Origin: Mycolicibacterium gilvum
GTDB taxonomy: Bacteria > Actinomycetota > Actinomycetes > Mycobacteriales > Mycobacteriaceae
DNA length: 64,000 bases
Direction of reading: 5' to 3'
Assembly (NCBI RefSeq): GCF_900454025.1
Contig: NZ_UGQM01000001.1
Span: 2,914,001-2,978,000, forward strand
Shown piece after piece: positions 39,883 through 48,748 of the stretch. A program made the position numbers and the translations under genes. Every line of letters starts with the position of its first letter. Position 1 is the first letter of the stretch. The notes below the pieces were generated by a model, which ran no database searches, was not told the origin of the DNA, and was given only the letters and a program-made list of their open reading frames with translations.

Positions 39883-42746
39883 CGGGCACCCGCTTCCGGC
39901 AGGAAAACGTAGATGCCGAGGACATCGGCGGGGGGCAGGAACCGCACCGTCGGTGCGCGGCCGCCGGCCTTGGAGGCGCTGCGTACCGCCTGATGTTCGG
40001 ACACCAAATCCTTCGCCGCGTCTCTACCGGTCATGGTGAGGTGCTCGGTAAGTGCGTCCAGGCGGCCCAGTGCGCGACCCAATTGCATTCGGGCCAGCGA
40101 ATCATCCACGTTTCCCGACGGTTTCAGTGTCAAGAGCGTGTCGACGTCGGCCTGCGGCAACCAGGTGAGGGTTTCCCCGGTCGCGGTGAACGCCAGGAAC
40201 TTGGCTTCCTCGGCGACCTGGGTGACGGTGGTGGCCGAGCCTGAGATGGTGATCTCCAGCCGGTGGCGCACCATTAGCAGCGTCGTCACCTTGTCGACGT
40301 CGCGGGTCCGCATCACCCCGGCGCGGCGCGCGGGCCGGGCTGCCGGGTCGAGCCGGGAGTCAAGCGCGGCGTCGAGGACGTAGCGCGACAGGGCATCCAC
40401 CGTGGTGTCGGTTCGGGTCAGCACGCTGTGCCCGGTCGGTACCGGCAGTGAGCGGTGGAAGTGCAACCGACCACGCTTTGCCGGTGGGAGCTGGTCGCGC
40501 ACCGCGGCGGGCAGGGTGTCGATCACGGCGGTGAACCCGTCGCCGGTGTCGCTGACTGGAGCCCCCAAGAGAGACAGCGCGGTGCGGGTGAAGGTTTCAA
40601 CGTCAGCTGGCCCGCCCAGAGCGCGTCGCACCTCAGTCAGAGCCTGTTCGACGGTGTCGGGTTTGAGGCCGGCTTGGCGGAACCGCGAACGCGAGACTTT
40701 CTCCCGTTCGGCGGCGTTGGTCCATGCGACCTCGACCTGATCGGCCAGCGACTTGGAGGTGGCCGCGCCGAAGTCCAGGGTGAGCTGTTCGGCTTCCTTG
40801 CCGCGCAACAGCAGCGACTCCCAGATCGCCTTCATCACGGTGGTGGAATCGACAGGAATCGGCACCGCGACACCGATGCTGCGCTTGATGTTCTCGTGGC
40901 GGCGGATGAGGACCTCCAGCACCAGGCCGTCGATGCCGTTGTCCTCGCCGTAGTAGGTCACCGTGCGCACCGTGGGGGCCTGCTGGCCGAACCGGTCGAC
41001 GCGGCCTTCACGTTGCTCGTGCCGCGTCGGGTTCCACGCCAGGTCGTAGTGCACAACTGCGGTGAAGCCGTCCTGCAGGTTGATCCCCTCCGACAGACAG
41101 TCGGTCGCGATAAGCAGGCGGGGGCCGCCGTGGGCGCTGAGGGTCTCTACGCGGGCTTCACGCTCCTCGGGTGGCAGCGTCCCGGTCACGGCGTCGATCT
41201 TGAGGTCCTTGACCTTCGATAGAGCCGATCCCAGATGCTCGGCGAGGTAGTCGGCGGTAGGGATGTAGCGGCAGAAGACGATGGGGTGGTAGCCCTGGTC
41301 GAGCAGTTCCTTCAACAGCGGGATGAGGCGTTTCAGCTTCGCGTCGGAGCGCGGACCCTTCAGGGCCGCCGCTTGTGCCCCCAACTCGCGGAGCCGCTTT
41401 CGTGCCTTGGTGTCGGTGTCGTCGCCCTCGCCGGTGTCGGCGCCGACGGTGACGTCCTCGGCTTCCAGCGTGTCGTCGAGGTCGGTGTCGAGCACGCGCG
41501 GTTCGGCATAGGTGTCCACCTCGTTCTGGTCGTCGGCGGCGGCAACCGCGGAGCGGTTGAGCATCGTCTGCTCGGCCGCGGCCGGGCTGGATGCTAGGCA
41601 GCGCAGCAGCGCGATCGCCGACCACCAGCGGACCCGTTGGCGCACGGCGCTGAGCTTGGGGTCGGTGACCTGTTCGCGGACGTAGTCCATCACGTCGTCA
41701 AACAGTTGGCGGTATCCGGCGGTGAGTTTGTAGGCGGTTTCGGTGGTTTCGCGGTCCGGGAACGGGGTGTCCTCGTTGAGGTATTCGCGGATGTCGGCGC
41801 GCTGGCGCTGGATCATGTACTTGGCGAGCAGCTTGCGGTCGTCTTCGCGGTCGCGCCCGGACAAGTCGGCGGGTAGGTCGCCAAGCCCGTCGTCGAGCAG
41901 TCCGATCAGCGACTGCCAGGCTGTGTCATCGCCGCTGTGCGGCGTCGCGGTCAGCAGCACCAGGTGCCGATCCTTGTTGTCGGCAAGTTTGCGCAGCAGG
42001 GCGTAGCGCAGGTGGGCCTGGCTTGATGTGCCGACCCCCGCCGCCGCCACGCAGGTGTGGGCTTCGTCGACGATCACCAATTCCGGGCAGTGCAAGGCGA
42101 ACTCGTCGCGCCGGGTTTTCTGTTTGATGAAGTCGGTGGAGATCACCAGATGGGGGTGATGCTGGTAGAGGTTGGAGCCGAACGGGACGCTGCGCATCAG
42201 CCGGTTGACCGTGGACGGCAGCAGCAGTTGGGCGTCGATGCCGAACTTGTGCCGCAGCTCGCTTTGCCATTGCGGGGCCAGCTGGGGGGAGCACAGTACT
42301 GCCAGGCGCTGGGTTTCGCCGGTGGCCAGCAGCTCGGCGGCGATCAGTCCGGCCTCGACCGTCTTGCCGATGCCGACGCCGTCAGCGATCAACAGCCGGG
42401 TGACGTCCTGGTTGGCGGACATCATCAGCGGAACCAGCTGGTAGTTGCGCGGTGTCACGGCCAGGCGCGCAAACGACCGGAACGGGCCGCCGCTGGCACT
42501 GAAGGAGAGCCTGAGCGCATCGCGTAACAGGCGGGCCCGGCTGGCGTCGCCACGGTCATCGACGGTGGGCGGTTCGAAGGTGGCGGCGGCGAAGTCATCG
42601 ATGTCCGGCAGCAGGACGGTGGTTTCGTGCTCGTGGCCGCCGAGGGGGCGCACCAGCAGCGTGCCGTCGGGGGAGCCGGGCAGCACCAGCCAGTCCCGGC
42701 CGCGGGCGTTGACCAGGCTGCCGGCCGGGTAGTCGAGAGTCGTCAT
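39879..42746 (-). CDS. SNF2-family helicase (DrmD-like)
   Basis: A 955-aa Swi2/Snf2 ATPase. It has Walker A GVGIGKTVEAGLIAAEL near residue 124, the DEAH box VIVDEAHTC, motif III LTATPHSGDD and the C-terminal motifs LIATDCLSEGINLQ and HEQREGRVDRFGQ. Length and domain order match DrmD of DISARM class 1. Its ATG overlaps the stop of the DEAD/DUF1998 gene, and its stop overlaps the methylase ATG, both as ATGA. Confidence 0.88.
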   Translation of the reverse strand: MTTLDYPAGSLVNARGRDWLVLPGSPDGTLLVRPLGGHEHETTVLLPDIDDFAAATFEPPTVDDRGDASRARLLRDALRLSFSASGGPFRSFARLAVTPRNYQLVPLMMSANQDVTRLLIADGVGIGKTVEAGLIAAELLATGETQRLAVLCSPQLAPQWQSELRHKFGIDAQLLLPSTVNRLMRSVPFGSNLYQHHPHLVISTDFIKQKTRRDEFALHCPELVIVDEAHTCVAAAGVGTSSQAHLRYALLRKLADNKDRHLVLLTATPHSGDDTAWQSLIGLLDDGLGDLPADLSGRDREDDRKLLAKYMIQRQRADIREYLNEDTPFPDRETTETAYKLTAGYRQLFDDVMDYVREQVTDPKLSAVRQRVRWWSAIALLRCLASSPAAAEQTMLNRSAVAAADDQNEVDTYAEPRVLDTDLDDTLEAEDVTVGADTGEGDDTDTKARKRLRELGAQAAALKGPRSDAKLKRLIPLLKELLDQGYHPIVFCRYIPTADYLAEHLGSALSKVKDLKIDAVTGTLPPEEREARVETLSAHGGPRLLIATDCLSEGINLQDGFTAVVHYDLAWNPTRHEQREGRVDRFGQQAPTVRTVTYYGEDNGIDGLVLEVLIRRHENIKRSIGVAVPIPVDSTTVMKAIWESLLLRGKEAEQLTLDFGAATSKSLADQVEVAWTNAAEREKVSRSRFRQAGLKPDTVEQALTEVRRALGGPADVETFTRTALSLLGAPVSDTGDGFTAVIDTLPAAVRDQLPPAKRGRLHFHRSLPVPTGHSVLTRTDTTVDALSRYVLDAALDSRLDPAARPARRAGVMRTRDVDKVTTLLMVRHRLEITISGSATTVTQVAEEAKFLAFTATGETLTWLPQADVDTLLTLKPSGNVDDSLARMQLGRALGRLDALTEHLTMTGRDAAKDLVSEHQAVRSASKAGGRAPTVRFLPPADVLGIYVFLPEAGAR

Positions 42747-45700
42747 GCGCTGGCCTTGGCTTCGCCGAAGACGCCGCTATGTTCGGCGATCGTGTTGAGC
42801 CAGCCGGTGTCGGCGTCCTGGTAGGGGAATCGCAGCACCAGCCAGCCGGCCTCGTCTTCGAGCTTCATGCGTGCCTGTTCGTCCTTCTCCTGCTGATGGG
42901 CTGCGTCATGGTGGGGGCCGTCGACAAAGATGGCGACGTCCATACCATCGACGTGGTAGGCGAAATCGGGCCGGACATAGAAGCCCGTAACGATCTGTTG
43001 GGCGTCGTCGGGCAGTCGGTAGCCGTGCTGCACAAGCAATGTCAGGAACTTTTTCTCCAGTTCGCTGTCGCAGGCCTCCTGCAGGCGCTCGAGTTGAGTG
43101 TCCGGGGCTTCGCCGCCGGCGCCGACGGCGACGCTCGACGCGGCGAGCCGTTTGAGCAGATCCAGGACGCAGTGTCGGTCCAGGTGCTGGTGGTCCCACT
43201 GGTTGCTGTAGGACAGCAGGCAGTCGTAGCACGCTTGTGCGCAGTCTTCGGTCGCGTGTGGGGCATGTTTGACGTCTTCACCGGTGTCGGGGTCGAAGTG
43301 CATAATTTCCAATGCTTTTCGTGCCACCTGCGTGAGTTGTCCATCCTCTGTTGCCAGGCGCCGCAACACGCCAGCACCACCTTCGGCGGCTTCGAAGAAC
43401 AACAGCCGCGACCAGGCGTCGTCTCCGGTGTTGGAAGGCAGGGCCTCGACCGCGAGTTCGGAGCCCTCCAACTGGTAGACGGCTTCGATTCCGCGCTTGA
43501 GGGCATACATCGCGGCCATCCGCTGGTCGGTGCCGATCGATGGGTCCAGGTGCAGCAGCAGCGCGTTGCGGTGGTCCTCCACATACGGGATCACCCGCTG
43601 ATACCGCGGTGCCTCACCGTGCACGTTCTTGGCCAGGTCGGATTCCTTGCACCAGCGGCCTTCGACGGTGTCCAGCACGTAGCCACGGACATCCTTGTCC
43701 TTGCGGCGGCGCAGGCCAACATTCATCCGGCGAATCAGCGCGGTGTCGCCGTAGGTCATGGTGCCCAGGTCGTGCCCGTCCTCGGTGATGGTGCTGGTGA
43801 GTTGTCCGGCCCGAACCCCGTGCGGCACAAAGCGAATGGTCGTCACGATCTCGTGCCCGGCGCGCTGGCGTTCCTCTTCATCGGCGCTGATGCGGTCACG
43901 GCGGCGGGTCTTGACCGACAGCAACCGCATCAGGTTGCCCATGGTGCTCTCGATACCGAATGGGCTGCCGCAGTGCTGGCAGAGGTCCGGCTCGGTGGAT
44001 TCGTGCAGGTACCCGCAGGCGCCGCAGCGTTTGATTTCGCTGATGTGCACGCCGGTGCCGTCTTCGCGGGCGGGCAGGCTGACCCGGTTGACCTCATACC
44101 GTGCGCCTTCGTGGTAGATGAACGCACCGGGCCCGAACTCGCTGATCGCCATGAACCGTGGGCGCTGGATGAAATCTCCCTCCCCGCCACTGCGGGTACG
44201 GCGTTCGGCCGGAATGAACGCCGACAGCGGGAGTCGCGGGAAGGAGTAGCCGGGCAGGAAGCCTTCCGACGCGAAATAGCGATAGGTGTAGAAGTCGCCC
44301 TGCAGCACGTCGTCGACCTGGCCCTTGAGCAGGTCGAGAGCGGCACGTGCCTCCGAAATACGCCCCCGCGCACGCTGTTTGGAGGCTTCCGACGCGCCGA
44401 TGGTCTTCAGGGTCTGGTTCGCCTGGTCGAGCTCGTTCTGGGCTTCGTTGTACAGGCCCCGCCAGCGCGCGGCGGCGTTATTGAACCGGGCCGTCGCCTT
44501 GTCGACCGTGTCGGTGACCCAGGTTTCGGTCCACCACGGGGCGCTGGTGACCTCGGTGGCGGCCTCCAACACCGCGGTGATGGCGGTGATCGCCTCGGCG
44601 CGGCTGGATTTCGATTCGATGGTCGCGAGCACCTCGGCGCGCATCGGTTGTCCCGGTTGGTCGATCTCCAACAGGTCGACCATGCTGGCTTTGAGGTCCA
44701 GGCCGCATTTCACCAGCCAGATCGAGTGGGCGTGGGCGCGTACCAGATCCTGGTTGCCAAGCTCCAGCCGCGGCGGTGCGACCGCTCCGGCGACCATGTC
44801 CTGACTGCGCCGGAAGTAGTAGGCGTCGTGCGCGTTGCCGGTGGCGCAGTAGGTCAGGGCGATGGCCGGCTGACCGGACCGGCCGGCTCGTCCGGAACGC
44901 TGTGCATAGTTGGCCGGGGTGGGCGGAACATTGCGCATGCCAACCACATTGAGACTCTTGATGTCGACGCCGAGTTCCATCGTGGGGGAGCAGTACAGCA
45001 CCGGAAGCCGGGCGTCGCCGAATTCTTCTTCGCGCTTCTGGCGTTTCGACGGCTCGACCTGCGCGGTGTGTTCACGGGCCTCCAAGTCGAGGAGTGATTT
45101 GGCGGTCTCGGCATAGAGGGATTTGAAGTACGGGTTGACGCGGCCTTCGGTCTGATTGCTGCGGATGGGGTCCGGCGCCCGGTGCTTACCGTCGCCGGGA
45201 ACCCAGGCGATGAGATCAGCGCGCAGCTGGTAGCCGGTTGGCCGCTTGGGCACGGCGATGCGCACCAGAATGCCTGCCTTCGCCATGACCTCCATCAGGT
45301 GCTCGATGATCACCTGGGCGTCGGCGGTCTTCAGCGCATGCTGAAACACGGGGAAACGATTGGGACGGCGCAGCCAGCGCCCGAACGCACCCAAGCCAGA
45401 CAGGTGCAGATCCGCTCCGATCCCAGCCACGTTCTTGGGACGGCCGCCAGGGTAGGCCAGACCGCTGTATGTCCCGGCTTCATCAGAGATGGCCCACGGG
45501 TCTTTCAGCCATTCCCGGCTGGCCCTGCGGACGGCGTCGAACTTCTCGTCGGTGAGGAACTCGGTGTCGATGCACAGGTTTCGGCGCAGTTCGTCGAGGA
45601 GGACATGCATCACCTCGCGTCGTGTCTCGGTGCCAGCGCCTGCCAAGGGTTCTCCGCAGCTTGCCCATTTGTCGTCGTTGGCGGCAAGCTCGTCCACCCC

Positions 45701-47878
45701 CTCGTAGGCCAGGCGTAGCTGCCCGGTCTGCTCCAGGTTGGGCATGGTGATGCGCCAGCCGCGCTTGAGGTCGGCCCACAATCGGTAGGTCACGACATCG
45801 CGCAGCGCCCGGGTGATCTTCTTACGGGGGATGGGTTCGTCGGCGGTTTCCTCGTCGCGGGCGAAAAATTTCAACCCCTTGCCGCTGAGGGCTTTGACGA
45901 CTTCGGGTCCAAGGTTCTCATCGGTAAGGGGTTCGCCCTCGCGCTCCTCGTGGTCGGCGGCCGCGCGGAAGAGAGCGGAGCGAATCATCCCGACCAACAC
46001 AAAGTCGTTGAAGTGACCGGCCTGCAGGCTCGCGTCCTGGCGATTGTCACTGAACGCCAAGAACTTTTGCGCTTCGTCATCGAGATCGTCTTCAGTGCGC
46101 AGAGTCCGCACGACAGATTGGGACAGCACCGTCACGGCACTGGCGCGGCCCTCGGTGCCGAGGCTGGCCACCCGGGAGAATTGCGACTGGCGGGTACTTT
46201 CGTAACTGGTCTTGCAGGATGGGCAAAATTCGAGGCGCTCGAAGAACGCCACCGGCATCCCGTCGTCGGTGATGGTGCCGAACTCGTCGACACGTAATGA
46301 GTTGGGCAACTTGGGAACCCGGGCTTTGTCCAGCACCTGGCCCGACCCGTTGGATACCACCCAATCCTCCGGCACCAGATCGAGCAGGGCCGGATCACTC
46401 GGGTCCGGCCACGGCTCCTTGGTCAGGAACAACAGGCCTTCAGCGTCGGGGTGCTCGACCAAATCGGAGTTGGGGATACGGGGGCTGAAGTTCTCACCGC
46501 CGCGCTCCAGGTTCACGACCAGGAACTCCTGACCGCACTCGCGGCAGAACGCCAGTGGGAACAGGGGTTGACCCAATGGGCGGTTGGGCGCGCTGCGCTG
46601 ATACTGCGTGGTGAGGTATCGCTTCTCGGGGGGCTCCAGCGTGGTGTAGACGGTGTCGCCTTTACCGATGAACTGATGCAGCTTGAACGCGAACAGCGCG
46701 CGGCCCTGCGGATCGCGCGCGCGGGAACCTGCAAGCAGCAACTCCTGCAACTTCTGCTCGCAGGCAGTTTGGTCTACCCCTGTTTCGGTGTGCAGTTTCT
46801 TGGCCGCGTCTTTGAGCTTTGACGGTGGGCGTCGTGCGAGCTTGCCCTCGTCGTCGGTGTGCAGGCCGAAATGGTGTTCGGTCCAGACGGCCAGGGGGTC
46901 GCACTGCAGTGCTTGCCAGTCCGTCGGCGCCGATTCGGCCAGGCGGGCCGTGAGCGCGGCGGGGTCTGTGTCGCCGGTGGTCGCGCGGCGGAGGGTTTCC
47001 CCGACAATGTTGGCGGCCGGGATCGGGACACCGAAGATTCTGGTTGCCAACTCGGCGACTTGCTGGCGCTGCTCGGCTTTGGTGCCCGGGCCGGCGAGTG
47101 TCGCACTGGTGCCGATGCACTGGATGTCGTTCGATGTGACGGCGCTGCGCAGTCGGCGGACCAGCATCGCTACGTCGGCGCCCTGGCGGCCGCGGTAGGT
47201 GTGTAGCTCGTCGAGAACCAGAAATGACAGGTTCGCCGCGCTGCTGATGAGGTTCTTGCGCTCCTTCGGGCGGGTGAGCATCAGTTCCAACATGACGTAG
47301 TTGGTCAGCAGGATGTCCGGGGGAGAAGCAAGCGTCTTCTCACGCTCTTCCCTGTTCTCCTGGCCGGTGTACCGGGCGAAGCTGACTTTGGGGTTCGTCT
47401 TGCCCAGGAACTTCTCCAGCTCATTGCGCTGGCTGTTGGCCAGGGCGTTCATCGGATAGACGATGATGGCCCGCACGCCTTTGCCGGAGCCCTCGCACAG
47501 CACCCGATCGACGATCGGAACGATGTAGGACATGGACTTGCCCGACCCGGTTCCGGTGGTCAGCACGTAGGACTCGCGGCGGTTGGCGATCTCGAAGGCG
47601 TCGGTCTGATGGCGGTGGAAGGCGATCTCGTTGCCGGCCGGGTCACGGAAGATGTTGGACGACTCGGGGTCGAGAACACCCTTCCCAGCCAGTTCGCTGA
47701 CCGTACCGCCGGACTCGAACGCCGGATTCAGGGCGAGCCAGGGTTCCGGCCAGAGCAGGCCGTCGGCGATCTCCTTTTCGACCTTGCTGCGGATTTGGCC
47801 GTCCTTGATCTCCAGGAAGCCCTTGACGAAGTTCTCGTAATCGCCCAACACCTCGTGCAGGACACCGAACGCGTCCAT
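42743..47878 (-). CDS. giant DEAD-type helicase with DUF1998 and C-terminal nuclease-like domain
   Basis: A 1711-aa protein. N-terminal RecA domain: Walker A TTGTGSGKSMSY near residue 108, LDELH box and GTSATL. C-terminal RecA domain: TMELGVDIKSLNVVG and QRSGRAGRSGQ. DUF1998 region: a four-Cys zinc site (CGACG ... CQHCG) and the signature ACYDCLLSYSNQWDHQHLDR. The last 110 residues look like a Vsr/DUF559-type PD-(D/E)xK fold (RPDFAYHVDGMDVAIFVDG). It equals a fused DrmA-DrmB or a DruE-like protein plus a nuclease. ATG 47878 follows an AGGAAAGGGG ribosome-binding site. It is the first gene of the operon. Confidence 0.85.
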   Translation of the reverse strand: MDAFGVLHEVLGDYENFVKGFLEIKDGQIRSKVEKEIADGLLWPEPWLALNPAFESGGTVSELAGKGVLDPESSNIFRDPAGNEIAFHRHQTDAFEIANRRESYVLTTGTGSGKSMSYIVPIVDRVLCEGSGKGVRAIIVYPMNALANSQRNELEKFLGKTNPKVSFARYTGQENREEREKTLASPPDILLTNYVMLELMLTRPKERKNLISSAANLSFLVLDELHTYRGRQGADVAMLVRRLRSAVTSNDIQCIGTSATLAGPGTKAEQRQQVAELATRIFGVPIPAANIVGETLRRATTGDTDPAALTARLAESAPTDWQALQCDPLAVWTEHHFGLHTDDEGKLARRPPSKLKDAAKKLHTETGVDQTACEQKLQELLLAGSRARDPQGRALFAFKLHQFIGKGDTVYTTLEPPEKRYLTTQYQRSAPNRPLGQPLFPLAFCRECGQEFLVVNLERGGENFSPRIPNSDLVEHPDAEGLLFLTKEPWPDPSDPALLDLVPEDWVVSNGSGQVLDKARVPKLPNSLRVDEFGTITDDGMPVAFFERLEFCPSCKTSYESTRQSQFSRVASLGTEGRASAVTVLSQSVVRTLRTEDDLDDEAQKFLAFSDNRQDASLQAGHFNDFVLVGMIRSALFRAAADHEEREGEPLTDENLGPEVVKALSGKGLKFFARDEETADEPIPRKKITRALRDVVTYRLWADLKRGWRITMPNLEQTGQLRLAYEGVDELAANDDKWASCGEPLAGAGTETRREVMHVLLDELRRNLCIDTEFLTDEKFDAVRRASREWLKDPWAISDEAGTYSGLAYPGGRPKNVAGIGADLHLSGLGAFGRWLRRPNRFPVFQHALKTADAQVIIEHLMEVMAKAGILVRIAVPKRPTGYQLRADLIAWVPGDGKHRAPDPIRSNQTEGRVNPYFKSLYAETAKSLLDLEAREHTAQVEPSKRQKREEEFGDARLPVLYCSPTMELGVDIKSLNVVGMRNVPPTPANYAQRSGRAGRSGQPAIALTYCATGNAHDAYYFRRSQDMVAGAVAPPRLELGNQDLVRAHAHSIWLVKCGLDLKASMVDLLEIDQPGQPMRAEVLATIESKSSRAEAITAITAVLEAATEVTSAPWWTETWVTDTVDKATARFNNAAARWRGLYNEAQNELDQANQTLKTIGASEASKQRARGRISEARAALDLLKGQVDDVLQGDFYTYRYFASEGFLPGYSFPRLPLSAFIPAERRTRSGGEGDFIQRPRFMAISEFGPGAFIYHEGARYEVNRVSLPAREDGTGVHISEIKRCGACGYLHESTEPDLCQHCGSPFGIESTMGNLMRLLSVKTRRRDRISADEEERQRAGHEIVTTIRFVPHGVRAGQLTSTITEDGHDLGTMTYGDTALIRRMNVGLRRRKDKDVRGYVLDTVEGRWCKESDLAKNVHGEAPRYQRVIPYVEDHRNALLLHLDPSIGTDQRMAAMYALKRGIEAVYQLEGSELAVEALPSNTGDDAWSRLLFFEAAEGGAGVLRRLATEDGQLTQVARKALEIMHFDPDTGEDVKHAPHATEDCAQACYDCLLSYSNQWDHQHLDRHCVLDLLKRLAASSVAVGAGGEAPDTQLERLQEACDSELEKKFLTLLVQHGYRLPDDAQQIVTGFYVRPDFAYHVDGMDVAIFVDGPHHDAAHQQEKDEQARMKLEDEAGWLVLRFPYQDADTGWLNTIAEHSGVFGEAKASA

Positions 47879-48062
47879 ACGGCGCCCCTTTCCTAGACGT
47901 CAAGCACCAAACGAAGCTGACCTTACTTTGCGGGGCCGACAGTGCGGGGGATTGTCACGCTGCCGGTTGGCCAGTTTGTGCGAGCATCGATCCTTCGCTA
48001 GTCATGTGTGGTAAGTCTTTGGTTTGTGTGCCGAAACGTATCTAGTTGATACGATTGCGCAC
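47879..48062. promoter_or_regulatory. divergent promoter region of the defence operon and the AbiEi-type gene
   Basis: This is a 184-bp intergenic region between the leftward defence operon and the rightward AbiEi-type gene. It is the only sizeable gap upstream of the seven-gene operon and so must hold its promoter. I cannot assign -35/-10 boxes with confidence. Confidence 0.5.
48037..48053. promoter_or_regulatory. inverted repeat, candidate AbiEi-type operator
   Basis: CGTATC-TAGTT-GATACG is a perfect 6-bp inverted repeat ending 10 nt before the ATG of the AbiEi-type gene, in an AT-rich promoter-like stretch. AbiEi antitoxins are known to repress their own promoters through inverted repeats. 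Confidence 0.5.
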
Positions 48063-48635
48063 ATGGCAATCTGGGATCAGCTTGTTGAATTTGCTGCCGA
48101 GCGGCACGGCTACGTGACGACTCGTGACGCTCGGGATATTGGTGTGGACCCCGTGCAGCTTCGTATTCTGACGGCACGCGGACGTCTTGAGCGTGCCGGT
48201 CGCGGTGTCTACCGGGTGCCAGTCTTGCCGCGTGGTGAATACGACGATCTCGCAGCTGCCGTGGCGTGGACGTTGGGACGGGGCGCGATCTCGCATGAAT
48301 CGGCCCTGGCGCTTCACGGCCTTGCTGACGTGAACCCTTCGCGCATTCACCTCACGGTCCCGCGCGACAACCATCCACGCGCGGCAGGGGGTGCGCTGTA
48401 CCGGCTTCACCGTCGCGGCCTCCGGAAAGCCGACATCACGTCGGTCGACGCCATACCCGTGACAACGGTTGCGCGCACCATCAAAGACTGCCTGGACACG
48501 GAGACTGATCCCTATCAGCTTCGGACAGCGATCGAGCGGGCCGAAGCGGAGGGCACACTTCGTCGTTCGCCCGCGGCTGAGCTCCGTGCCGCGCTCGATG
48601 GGTACACCATTGGGCCGACCTGTTCCCAGTGTTGA
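48063..48635 (+). CDS. AbiEi-type antitoxin-like winged-helix protein (no AbiEii partner)
   Basis: A 190-aa protein. The N-terminal winged helix (WDQLVEFAAERHGYVTTRDA ... RLERAGRGVYRV) is followed by the AbiEi C-terminal-type region (HESALALHGLADVNP, IHLTVPRDN, and TTVARTIKDCL). Such proteins are normally followed by an AbiEii nucleotidyltransferase toxin. Here the next gene is DUF262 and no NTase is in the window. It could be an orphan antitoxin, a regulator of the divergent operon, or part of a new pair. ATG 48063 lies just after a perfect inverted repeat. Confidence 0.78.
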   Translation: MAIWDQLVEFAAERHGYVTTRDARDIGVDPVQLRILTARGRLERAGRGVYRVPVLPRGEYDDLAAAVAWTLGRGAISHESALALHGLADVNPSRIHLTVPRDNHPRAAGGALYRLHRRGLRKADITSVDAIPVTTVARTIKDCLDTETDPYQLRTAIERAEAEGTLRRSPAAELRAALDGYTIGPTCSQC

Positions 48636-48748
48636 TAGTCGATTCTGTCGGCTCTGGTCGCTATGGTGCTGGCTAAGGCCGCGTTTGCATGGTCATGCCT
48701 ACCTCTCCAGTGTGCGAACCTGCCCGAAGACAGTGATGCGGAGGCGTA

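Noticed and set aside
42779..45097. Long + strand frame (772 codons) antisense to the DUF1998 helicase
   Set aside because: The opposite strand carries clear helicase and zinc motifs in this span, while this frame has none.
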